64,000 nucleotides of DNA from Moesziomyces globuligerus (taxonomy: Eukaryota; Basidiomycota; Ustilaginomycetes; Ustilaginales; Ustilaginaceae): assembly GCA_030849465.1 (NCBI GenBank), contig JARVLF010000002.1, positions 434,001 through 498,000 of the forward strand. The letters are read 5' to 3'. Below, one piece after another: positions 49,831 to 58,464 of this stretch (position 1 is the stretch's first letter; each line of letters opens with the position of its first letter). Under the pieces are notes generated by a model. The model had not been told where the DNA came from. It saw only the letters and a list, made by a program, of their open reading frames with translations, and did not search any database. A program made the translations under genes and the position numbers.

Positions 49831-50644
49831 ATGAGGTTCACGATTCCCTTGACCGTAGCAGCCGTCGCACTCGCTTCCGGAGTGTCGGCAAATGCAGACG
49901 ATAAGCTCCAGGTCGGCGTCAAGTTCCGCCCCGAAAAGTGCGACGACAAGTCCCAACCCGGCGACCTCCTCGCCATGTAAGCACCCCATCTCCCCCACAC
50001 CACCAACACCTCATCGCTCCCTAGCATCCGCTCACCGCGTTCTCGTTCTCCTTCTCGACTTGGGCTTGGGCAGGCACTACACCGGAACACTCGTAAGCTC
50101 CCCTCCGCCCTTTCTTCTTTCAATGGTATAGTAGTAGGGTTGCTGACGATGCTTTTCGACGCACACACACACACACGTGCACACACACGTGCGCATGGGG
50201 TGATTTAGGCCGACGGCACCAAGTTCGACTCGTCGCTCGACAGGGGTCAGCCATTTGAGTTCACTCGTAAGTCGCCCGCAGGCGCACCGCTGAAGGTTTT
50301 GATTCAGAACCGGGACTGACGTGGAAGGGAGTTCTTGGTGGGCGGTCAAAAGTGGGAACGGGCCAGGTGATCAAGGGGTGGGACAAGGGTCTGCGCGATA
50401 TGTGCGAGGGCGAGAAGCGCAAGCTCAAGATCCCGCCCGCCGACGGCTACGGCGCACGCGGCGCAGGGGGCGCCATCCCGCCCAACGCCCACCTCGTCTT
50501 TGAAGGTACGTCCCCTCCCCCTTGCGCTGTGCTTCTGAATGGTTTACTGACCCTCCATGTCGGCTGGGAACAGTCGAATTGCTCGAGATCAAGGGCCCTC
50601 GTGCTGCGGCTCGCAAGGCTCAAGCCGCACACTCGGACCTCTAG
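49831..50644 (+). CDS. ER-type FKBP peptidyl-prolyl isomerase (four introns)
   Basis: FK506-binding prolyl isomerase of the secretory pathway (FKBP13/Fpr2 type). Exons 49831-49976, 50074-50092, 50209-50266, 50353-50505 and 50574-50644 join to 148 residues. A signal peptide ([20 protein letters not shown]) is followed by the FKBP core: HYTGTL encoded largely by a 19-base exon, [38 protein letters not shown] with the drug-pocket tryptophan, and [18 protein letters not shown]. The C terminus is AAHSDL, close to the HDEL/KDEL-type ER-retrieval signal, which would fit the signal peptide; this is inference. All introns are GT-AG, and phase changes are consistent across all five exons. Intron 2 contains a CA repeat. 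It is convergent with the PKA gene, with 115 bases between stops. Confidence 0.9.
50162..50189. repeat. CA dinucleotide repeat in FKBP intron 2
   Basis: A CA run of 28 bases interrupted by GTG, lying just upstream of the 3' splice site of intron 2. Confidence 0.85.
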
Positions 50645-50759
50645 ACCCATCCGCACACGCACACGCATGCTGCAATGTCCTTGGAATGCCGATCGAATTG
50701 CGCGACAAGTACAGAAACGAGAAGAGAACATCCAGCCAGCACCGATCCAAGAGACGAGG

Positions 50760-52087
50760 TCAGAAATCTGGGAAGAGGTGACCGAGGTTGTCGGGTAGAT
50801 CTGTCCGGCTGTATTCCGAGACGTCGTTTTCCGGGTACCTCTCAAACCTAAACGACCCAACACAAAGATTCTGGTCAGCGTCGCGATGCAAACGCTCTCG
50901 AATCTTGCTGGACAAGGAAGGGGGACTTACTGGCTCGAGTCGCCGTCTGCGGTGACTGTGGGGAGGTAGGGTGCGGGGATCTCGCGACGGTAGAGGCGAT
51001 CCCAGTCGACCTCTGCGAACCACATGTGGCCAAAGATGTCCTTGCTGCCGCGGTGGAGGTTGCCGAAGCGCTTGCTGAGGTCTGCGGTGAGGAGGTTCTT
51101 GAGGAGGTCCTTGACGCCGGTTTCAAAGTAGGGCGGGAAGCGGACCTTGCAGGCGATGATCTTTTCGTACAGCTTGATGGGATTGCCGTCTTCGGTGAAG
51201 AAGGGCGGATGACCCGCGAGCATCTCGTAGAGGAGGACGCCGAGCGCCCACCAGTCGACGCTCTTGTTGTAGCCCTTGGACGAGACGATCTCGGGGGCGA
51301 GGTAGTCTGGCGTGCCGCAGAGCGTCCAGGTGACGTCGGGGACGTACTTTGCAAAGCCAAAGTCGGTGATCTTGAGATGGCCGTCGGCCGAGAGGAGGAT
51401 GTTTTCGGGCTTGAGGTCGCGGTAGATGATGTTGTTCTGGTGGAGGTAGTCGATGGCGAGCGCGACCTCTGCGGCGTAGAACTTGGCGACGGGATGTGGA
51501 AAGCGCTGACTCTTTCGGAGGAGCGTGAAGAGCTCGCCGCCGGGCACGTAGTCCATGACCATGTAGAGGAAGGTCGAGTCCTTGAAGGTGCCCCAGAGGT
51601 TGACGAGGAAGGGATGTCGGACGATGGAGAGGATGGCGCGCTCCGAGTTGGTATGCTCGACCTGCTTCATCTTGACCACCTGCTCCTTGCGCAGCACCTT
51701 GATGGCGTAGAAGCGGTGGTTGTGGCGCGAGCGCACCAGATGCACGCGGCCAAAGCTGCCCGTGCCGAGCGTGCGCTCGACGGCAAAGTCCGAGAGCGCA
51801 TACCGCCCACTCAGCTTCCTCTGCTGCGCGGCGATGGCGAGGGGTAGCGAGGCGCTGCTGTAGGTGCCGGTCGAGTTGGCGCTCGCCACGTGCGCAGCTG
51901 GCGCAGCTGGCGCGGCTGGCGCGGCTGGCGCGCCGCCCGCCGGCTTGGTCTCGGCCTGCCTCGAGGACGAGGGCGTGGATGAGGAAGCTGCTGCTGCTGC
52001 TGCGGCGGCTGCTGCGGCGACGGCAGCTTCGTGTGTGGCCGAGTACTCTGCAGAGCCCGCGGGGGTGGGAGGGGGCAGCGCAGACAT
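50760..52087 (-). CDS. adr1: cAMP-dependent protein kinase catalytic subunit (one intron)
   Basis: AGC-family Ser/Thr kinase, effector of cAMP signalling; in smut fungi this subunit (Adr1) governs the yeast/filament switch and pathogenic development. Exons 52087-50931 and 50847-50760 give 414 residues. Residues 1-95 are Ala/Ser/Pro-rich, with poly-Ala and AAP repeats. The kinase domain starts near 110 ([12 protein letters not shown]), with the lysine in AIKVL, catalytic loop [11 protein letters not shown] in [10 protein letters not shown], and activation loop [13 protein letters not shown] carrying the phosphorylatable threonine. The AGC tail ends LGHLFPDF, equivalent to the mammalian FSEF hydrophobic end. 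Without the 83-base intron (GTAAGT...TTTAG, phase 2) the frame ends prematurely and lacks this tail. The frame is open upstream to 52714; those residues look like leader. Assignment to adr1 and not a second PKA is by general resemblance. Confidence 0.93.
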
Positions 52088-52580
52088 GTCTACCGAGACG
52101 ATGGAGGAGGTGCTGGTGCGGGCGTGGGGTGGGAGCGAGGGCGAGGGTGGCTGCGATGGATGTGCAGCGTGGTGCGGCGCGTTGGCGAGGTGCGAGGGGG
52201 CGAGGACAGGCGAGGAAGCGTGCTTGCGATGGCGAGCGGGAGCAAGGTCGCCAGAGGGCTTGCGCTTGAGCGAAGACACGATGGCGGGGGGCGGAGGACG
52301 GGGCGTCCCGAGTTGCAGAGACGCAGCGCCACGACGACGAGCAAGCCGAGGAAACCGAGGTGCAATGTGCAAGAGTGCGTGCGGTGGTGGATGGTGCAAA
52401 GCTAGAGGCTGTTGGTGTTGCGAGATGAGGATGAGCGGCAAGGGTGGACCATGCGAGACGACGCGGTTTTGGATTGATTGATTGGGCGCGAGGCTCGAGT
52501 CGGAGAGAAGCTCGACGCAGCGCACAAGGCAGCGCCCAACGCAGCGCCCAAGGCAGCGCACTGTCCACTGACCAAGTTGC

Positions 52581-52610
52581 TGGACTGGACTGGACTGGAC
52601 TGGACTGGAC
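52581..52610. repeat. (TGGAC)6 pentanucleotide repeat
   Basis: Six perfect head-to-tail copies of TGGAC between the PKA and VPS68 genes. Confidence 0.95.
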
Positions 52611-52746
52611 TGTATGCTGCAGTCAGTCGGCCGCTTGGAAGGGCGAATGCGCTGCCAAACTGCGCCGCGCCGAGCCGAGCCGATTTCCATTCCATTCACC
52701 GGCGCTGTTGGCAACTTTCAGTTGGGCACTGCGCCGCACGCCGCAT

Positions 52747-52806
52747 CCAGCCGTGGCTCCGCCAGCCGTGGCTCCGCCAGCCGTGGCTACGACAGCCCTG
52801 GCTCCG
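52747..52806. repeat. four copies of a 15-base tandem repeat
   Basis: Unit CCAGCCGTGGCTCCG at 52747, repeated perfectly at 52762 and with one and two changes at 52777 and 52792, upstream of VPS68. Confidence 0.95.
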
Positions 52807-53085
52807 AAAGCGGAAGTCAGCCACAACCGACGAACGCACGCGCCACCAGCTTTTTGCTCGAATGTGTTCGATCGTCACTTGCCACATCTTTGTGTCGCTA
52901 TCCCACGATCCACGATCCGCGCTCGTGTCGGCTCCGCATGCTGGGATACTGTGCGTGCACTGACCGACCTCCGCCTCCGCCTCCGCCTCCACACGACCAT
53001 CCACCATCTTGCTCGGCACCTTTCAAGGCACATACTCTACCTCGGCCTCGCTTTCTGGCATCGCTGCTCCCATCCGTGTGCCGCC

Positions 53086-53691
53086 ATGTCGCTGCCAAGA
53101 CGCTCGTACGATCCGAGGCGCGTCTGCCTCGTCCCGCTCCCCTCGCTCCCCGCCTTCCTCCACACGAGCAAGCGCCAGGCAGGCATCTATCTCTCCGGCG
53201 CGCTCTTCGCCCTCGGCTGGTGGTTCTTCCTCGATGCTACCATCATCTCGTCCATGCGTCTCCGCGCACCCGCAGACCCCACCGTCCCCCACGAGCCCCC
53301 GGCCACCTACATCACCTTTGCAGACTGGGTGCCCGGCCTCTGCGGCACGCTCGGCATGATCGTCGTCAACCTCATCGACAAGCAGCATCTCACCGACGTC
53401 GGCGCCGCCTTCTCCTTTGGCGGCGGAGGCGGAGGCGGCGGCTTCGCTACCGACAGCGTCCAGTGGAGAGCCAGACTCTTCCTCTTTGTCGGCTTCGCGC
53501 TCATGGCAGGCGGCCTCGCCGGCAGCATCACCGTGCTCACCGTCAAGTACCTCGTCCCTTACCTTCCCCAGGGCTACGAGTACTACGGCGTCGCAAATGT
53601 CGTCCAGAACGCCTGCATCATGTTCTCCACCGTCATCCTCTGGCTCAGCCAAAACACAGAGAGCGAGTACGAGTACAACCTCACCCTCTAG
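53086..53691 (+). CDS. VPS68: Vps68/TMEM50-family membrane protein
   Basis: Small four-helix membrane protein; yeast Vps68 works with Vps55 in late-endosome to vacuole traffic. The 201 residues start at an ATG in a GCC-rich context (CCGCCATG). Hydrophobic segments are at about residues 32-52 (AGIYLSGALFALGWWFFLDA), 76-96 (WVPGLCGTLGMIVVNLID), 130-155 (LFLFVGFALMAGGLAGSITV) and 170-190 (NVVQNACIMFSTVILWLSQN). The first and second helices carry the family signatures GWWFF.DA and GMIVVNLI. A glycine run (GGGGGGGG) lies in the loop after helix 2. Function is inferred from the family. No introns. Confidence 0.9.
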   Translation: MSLPRRSYDPRRVCLVPLPSLPAFLHTSKRQAGIYLSGALFALGWWFFLDATIISSMRLRAPADPTVPHEPPATYITFADWVPGLCGTLGMIVVNLIDKQHLTDVGAAFSFGGGGGGGGFATDSVQWRARLFLFVGFALMAGGLAGSITVLTVKYLVPYLPQGYEYYGVANVVQNACIMFSTVILWLSQNTESEYEYNLTL

Positions 53692-54232
53692 CCCGACTCG
53701 AATCAGCTCGAGGCCACAGCGGCGCTTCCTCAGCGCTCTCACTTGCAAGCAGCACATCACACAGCTCATGCAAGCTACGCCCATTTCATGCCCACTCGCT
53801 CCCACACTAGATTGATTCCGCCATGTATATAGTTCACCTGCTCACTTGTTGCCGCGCTTCTCCTTGACACGGCCCGCAAACCCAGCTCCAGCACTCTGAA
53901 TACCAGTCCACTTTTGCGTCCGTAGCCATATCTCAGCACTGTACGCTCAATCAGTGAGACGATCAGCTCCCGACATTGCAGGATGCGCAACAAGAGGTGA
54001 AGAGAATCAACGACTCGTCGAGCATCGTTGGCAGCGAGCGATACGCCATGCTGCCAATTTAACAAATTCGAGCCGGGGTCATCTCCGGCTACCCACCTCG
54101 CCTGGCCGCTTAGTTGCCGGGGATCGAGACTGCCCCGCATCGAGCCGCCTTTGCGATTAGCACTTGTCTCCACACGACCGCTCATCCTTACCTTGTCTAT
54201 CGCCTCTCACCTCTCGGACGTCTGCTGGAAGT
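53692..54232. promoter_or_regulatory. intergenic region between VPS68 and the ketopantoate reductase gene
   Basis: 541 bases, no gene seen: VPS68 3' end and the promoter of the next gene. Confidence 0.45.
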
Positions 54233-55327
54233 ATGGTCGAATCTGGACCTCTACACGTCCTCGTCGTCGGCGCGGGCGCGGTCGGCTGCTTCTACGCCTC
54301 GAAGCTCGGCGGCCAACACGCGGGGCGCGAGGTGCACGTCTCTCTGGTCTGCCGATCCAACTACAAGGCCATCGCGGCCAACGGCGTGCAGCTCGAGACG
54401 CACACCTTTGGCAACTACCACTTCCAGCCCTACCGCGTCTTTTCGTCCATCCAGCATGCTGCCGAGTACTCCGAGCGCACCGGCACGTTCAGGTGGCACT
54501 ACGTCGTGGTCACCACAAAGGCGTTGCCGGACGTGACCAACGATGCGCTCGACATTGCTCCCCTCGTCACGCGCGGCGTCGATGGTAGCTGCATCGTGCT
54601 CATTCAGAATGGCGTGGGTATCGAAGAGGTGCATCGCAACGAGTTCAGCCAGAATCCGATCGTGAGCGCCGTGACCGTGATCAGCGCCGAACAGATCCGA
54701 CACGGCGTCATCAAACAGAATCGCTGGACCCGAATCACCATGGGTACCTACACCAACGGTCAAGCCAAACCCAACTCTCTCCTCTCCGACCAGAACCTGC
54801 TGGATCGACTCTCGACAACGACGGATGCACACATCCACCAGCTCGTACAGTGGTTCGGCAACAACGGCATTCGAGACGCCGAATTCGCCTCGGAGCTTTC
54901 GCTCCAGCAGACGAGGTGGCACAAGCTCTGCATCAATGCTTCCATGAACCCCTCGTCGGTGCTATCGGGTGGAACACCCAATGCACGCATGGCGCTCGAT
55001 CCGGAGCTGCGTACGCATCTGCACGCTTGCATGGACGAGATCTTCACCACCGCTCCCAAACTCCTCGGCATCCCCTTTGACGCCAACAAGCACGCGAGTC
55101 CAGACCGCATCCTCAAAAGCACCGAGCGCAACACCGGTGGCAAACCCAGTATGCTCCTCGACTGGCAAGCAAACCGCCCCATGGAACTCGAAGTCATCCT
55201 CGGCAATCCCATCCGCATCGCCCGCCGAAACGGCCTCGACATGCCCCGCCTCCAGTCCCTCTACGCCCTCCTCAAGATGGCACAGACCCGCAAAGCCGAA
55301 GACGCCCAGCCCACAGCCAAGCTGTGA
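54233..55327 (+). CDS. 2-dehydropantoate 2-reductase (ketopantoate reductase family)
   Basis: NADPH-dependent reduction of ketopantoate to pantoate, in the pantothenate/CoA pathway. The 364-residue frame has the N-terminal Rossmann motif VLVVGAGAVGCFYASKLGG (glycines 13, 15 and 18), VCRSN for NADP-phosphate recognition, LIQNGVGIEE, and the catalytic block WHKLCINASMNPSSVLSGG. The lysine and asparagines of that block are the conserved K-x-x-x-N-x-x-x-N set. C-terminal helical domain signatures include KPSMLLDWQANRPMELEVI followed by GNPIRIAR. ApbA/PanE homologues are often duplicated in fungi with unproven substrates, so the exact reaction is probable, not certain. No introns. Its stop lies 72 bases from the convergent GGPP synthase stop. 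Confidence 0.9.
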   Translation: MVESGPLHVLVVGAGAVGCFYASKLGGQHAGREVHVSLVCRSNYKAIAANGVQLETHTFGNYHFQPYRVFSSIQHAAEYSERTGTFRWHYVVVTTKALPDVTNDALDIAPLVTRGVDGSCIVLIQNGVGIEEVHRNEFSQNPIVSAVTVISAEQIRHGVIKQNRWTRITMGTYTNGQAKPNSLLSDQNLLDRLSTTTDAHIHQLVQWFGNNGIRDAEFASELSLQQTRWHKLCINASMNPSSVLSGGTPNARMALDPELRTHLHACMDEIFTTAPKLLGIPFDANKHASPDRILKSTERNTGGKPSMLLDWQANRPMELEVILGNPIRIARRNGLDMPRLQSLYALLKMAQTRKAEDAQPTAKL

Positions 55328-55399
55328 TGCTCGCATCAAACGTGATTGTTGACCACGGTTTAAAGCTCCTTTTCCTTTTTGACGGGAGTGCGTGCGGGA

Positions 55400-56563
55400 T
55401 CATAAGGATGTCCAGCTAGAACGGAGGGAGGACAAGATGGCGGTGAGAGCCGGATTCGGTCTGCCGAGCCGGTCTTCGAGGCGACGGATCTCCCTGTGCG
55501 CCTGGGCGTCGAGCCGCTCGAGCACGTCGGTGGTGTAGTCGAACGAGCGCGTGACGTTGCGCATGTACGAGACGGCATACTGCTTGGTCGCCAGATCCGT
55601 CGGGCGCTGCTTGAGCACGTTGAGGATCTGTCGATTGCTTGACGCCACCTTGTCCGTCTCGGCCTGTGCAGCGCCGAACGAGGGTGCGCCTCGGTCGGTG
55701 ACGCTGGAGCGAATCGAGTGGATGATGGGGAAGCTGAACTTGCCCTCGGTGAGGTCCTCTGCGAAGCCCTTGTTTTCGGCGTACTTGCTGCTCTGCAGGT
55801 TCATAAAGTCGTCCAGGATCTGGAAGAGCAATCCGATCAGGTTGACGATCGGAATCAGATCCGGAAAGCCTGCGCTACGTGCTGGTGGTGACTGGGAGAG
55901 CATGAGCTTGACGGCGATGCGGAAGAGACCACCAGTCTTGTTGTTGACCATCTCGACGTACTCCTCCTCGGTGGGACAGATCAAGCTATCGCGCCACAGC
56001 AGATCCATCCCTTGACCGCGATGCAGATTGATCAGCTCGTCCACGACGAGCCTCTCCACCGTCGCTGTGGGAACACCCGCTGCCGTGCCGGGCGAAAGCG
56101 GCAGCGAGCCCGAGGAGGCGGCACTCGGGGCCTCGTTCATGCGGAAGATCTCGCTGAACACGAGAAAGTAGACGTAGTTGGCGGTGTTGATGGTCTGAGG
56201 CACGCCGTAGATCTTGTGCGCGACTGGAATGCCGCGACGCAGGTCCGAGTTGTCCTCGACATCGTCCATGAGCAGCGAAGCGGTGTGCAGCATGCGCACC
56301 ACGCGGCAGATCGCATCCAGCTTGCCCGCGGGCACCTGGAGCCACACGTTGAAGGCCTCGATGAGCTTGGTGCGCACCTCCTTGCCCGGATTCGCATCGA
56401 GGTAGGTGTATGGCTCGAGGATGGCGTCCTCCTTGTCCGTCGGCCACGCGGGTTGGGAGGAGAGGTGGCTGAGCATCGTGTCGTACCACGTTGCCTCGCC
56501 GCCCGAGGTGGACGAAGGCGTCTGCGAGAGGTTCGCCATCGACGGTCCGGGACGGTCCGCCAT
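55400..56563 (-). CDS. BTS1: geranylgeranyl diphosphate synthase
   Basis: Prenyltransferase making C20 geranylgeranyl diphosphate from farnesyl and isopentenyl diphosphates, for protein prenylation, ubiquinone-type side chains and carotenoids. The 387 residues contain the first aspartate-rich motif in [15 protein letters not shown], the substrate site HTASLL upstream of it, the [10 protein letters not shown] block, [13 protein letters not shown], and the second aspartate motif in [19 protein letters not shown] followed by [13 protein letters not shown]. The lack of bulky aromatics just before the first motif fits a C20 rather than C15 product. The start at 56563 gives the usual length. An in-frame ATG at 56698 would add a 45-residue basic, serine-rich extension. 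No introns. Divergent from RPB8 across 514 bases. Confidence 0.94.
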   Translation of the reverse strand: MADRPGPSMANLSQTPSSTSGGEATWYDTMLSHLSSQPAWPTDKEDAILEPYTYLDANPGKEVRTKLIEAFNVWLQVPAGKLDAICRVVRMLHTASLLMDDVEDNSDLRRGIPVAHKIYGVPQTINTANYVYFLVFSEIFRMNEAPSAASSGSLPLSPGTAAGVPTATVERLVVDELINLHRGQGMDLLWRDSLICPTEEEYVEMVNNKTGGLFRIAVKLMLSQSPPARSAGFPDLIPIVNLIGLLFQILDDFMNLQSSKYAENKGFAEDLTEGKFSFPIIHSIRSSVTDRGAPSFGAAQAETDKVASSNRQILNVLKQRPTDLATKQYAVSYMRNVTRSFDYTTDVLERLDAQAHREIRRLEDRLGRPNPALTAILSSLRSSWTSL

Positions 56564-57077
56564 GATTGCGATGGAGTGGGAGTGAGGCCACGACGATGGG
56601 GCGGAGGCGAAGGAAGGCGCCGCAGGTCGAGAGGGATGTCGTAGCACGGCAAGCCGGGTTGGCGCATCCGCTTTCGACTTGAGCAAGCAACGAGGCATGC
56701 AAAGTGGAGGCGAGCATGCCGAGCTTGCCGATCGGAAGCCACAGCCTCGTGACTTCAGGGTCCACCGGACGTGGCCGTGCTGACGGCCCGATTCCAACTC
56801 CCGATGCTCAGCATTTGCCCAGATCGCAAGTTGGCGACTCCCGAGAAAAGTGCAAAACCAAAGGCCAAGAAGAACGAGCTCTCATTCACGTTGCACCTCT
56901 GATCCGTTCACATCACCGCTCTCCACCACCCCTGCTCCTCTCTGCGCTTTCCCGACACGACTCTCGGTCCGTGATCGCTCTCTACACATCCCTGTATCAG
57001 TCTCGCATCGATACGCACGCCTTCCGTTCACGAACCACCACACCGGTCCAAGTGACCAGCAAGCCAGCACAGCCAAG
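56564..57077. promoter_or_regulatory. divergent promoter region BTS1 / RPB8
   Basis: 514 bases with no separate gene. Contains the optional N-terminal extension of BTS1 (to 56698) and the RPB8 leader. Confidence 0.45.
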
Positions 57078-57655
57078 ATGGACCCGACCAACCTGTTCGA
57101 CACGCAGTTTGTGGTCAACCAGATCGACCCAGATGGCAAGAAGTTTGACCGAGGTACGCTACCCACTAGGCTCGTGTTGCTCATGAGCGAAAAGCAATTC
57201 GTATACTGACAGAGGTCTGCTGGTCTTGACGCACGTGTTTGACTGGTGCAGTGTCGCGAATCATTGCATCGTCGCCATCGTTGGAGATGACGCTGTCGAT
57301 CGACATTGCGACGGACGTTTGGCCTGTGTCGGAGGGGCAGCAGCTGACGTTCCAGCTCGCATCGACGCTCAAGAAGGAGGCGGCGGCAACCAAGACCGAC
57401 GGCGACGAGCAGGCGGACGCGGCAGCGCAGGCGGCGGAGCGCGATGCGTGGAGGCTCGACCAGCCAGGCAACGGCGGCATCGCAGATGACTTCGACTACG
57501 TCATGTACGGCAAGATCTACCGATACGACGAAAAGGTCGCAGACGAAGTCACGGTCTACGGCTCGTTCGGTGGTCTGATGATGGCGCTCACCGGCAACTT
57601 CCGCCACATGAGCAACATCACCATCGGCTCCAACGTCTACCTCCTCATGCGCTAA
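57078..57655 (+). CDS. RPB8: RNA polymerases I, II and III common subunit Rpb8 (one intron)
   Basis: Shared small subunit (RPABC3) of all three nuclear RNA polymerases. Exons 57078-57153 and 57252-57655 give 159 residues. Sequence blocks of the family are clear: LFDTQFVVNQIDPDGKKFDR joined across the phase-1 intron to VSRIIASS, then MTLSIDIATDVWPV, DDFDYVMYGKIYRYDE, and the C-terminal YGSFGGLMMALTGNFRHM and NVYLLMR. The loop between strands (about residues 65-95) is alanine/lysine-rich and longer than in yeast (146 residues total). The 98-base intron is GTACGC...GTGCAG. Upstream the reading frame is open but shows no conservation. Confidence 0.95.
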
Positions 57656-58464
57656 GCGCTCGAGTGGAGCTTCAGAGCTCAAGCTCGTGCCCTCATCCTA
57701 GCCAGACATCAGCCGCAAAGGTGCCCGAGCCAGCAGCACCCAGCGGAGTCGACAGAGTATGCTTGATGCGGCTCGTGCCGGCGTCCTGCTTTGCAGCTTC
57801 CGCACGGTGTCCTCTGCTCGGCAGATTGACAACACTCTCTCGACTCTTTGCCTCTCCATTACATCTTGATTCTCGGTCCGACCGGACCCCCTTGTACTTC
57901 TAGTTTCCTTCTTCCGCACCACTGCAACACAAGCAGTCACATCGTACACTAGCCTGACTTTGTGGATGCAGATTGGGTAGCTGCACAACCCCTGTTGCCC
58001 ATCGTGCACACTCTCGTGGCGAGCATAGCTTTCTACTGTGTGCGAGTATGTGTGAAGGAAGGCAGATAGCCATATTTGTTAGGGCGGTGAGAGTGGACAT
58101 TGTGAAACTAAAAATAGTAGGCGGTCGCGCCAAGAAGAGCAACAAAAGTGACACCGAAAGAAAGCGCCGACGTGGATCACATGGCGGTCGAGGCAGCTGA
58201 GCGGCTCAAAGGCGTGTGGGCGCGGGGTGCGGTGCTTGTGCTTAGGCTTGGGCTTGGGATTGTGCTTGGACTGCAGGCCGCCGTGTGCCATCTTCCCGGA
58301 ACGTGTCGAGGAGGTCCAGTCAAGGCACGGACACCGCTGCTTCCTCTTCCTCCACCAGGCCTGTCGCCCATACCACTCATCATCTCAAACATGCTCGCGC
58401 TCACCTGATCCATCTTTTCGTCTGCTCGCCAAGTGTCTGCCGCGCTCCTCACTTTGCCGCCATC
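57656..58464. promoter_or_regulatory. intergenic region RPB8 / PMR1
   Basis: 809 bases with no recognised gene: RPB8 3' end, PMR1 promoter and leader. A short GCTTGGGCTTGGG-type repeat lies near 58237-58270. Confidence 0.45.

Larger units (their letters stand above)
52088..53085. promoter_or_regulatory. divergent intergenic region PKA / VPS68 with tandem repeats
   Basis: About 1 kb holding both promoters and probably long leaders; carries two separate tandem repeats. Open frames here on both strands are extensions of the flanking genes and show no conserved protein. Confidence 0.45.
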
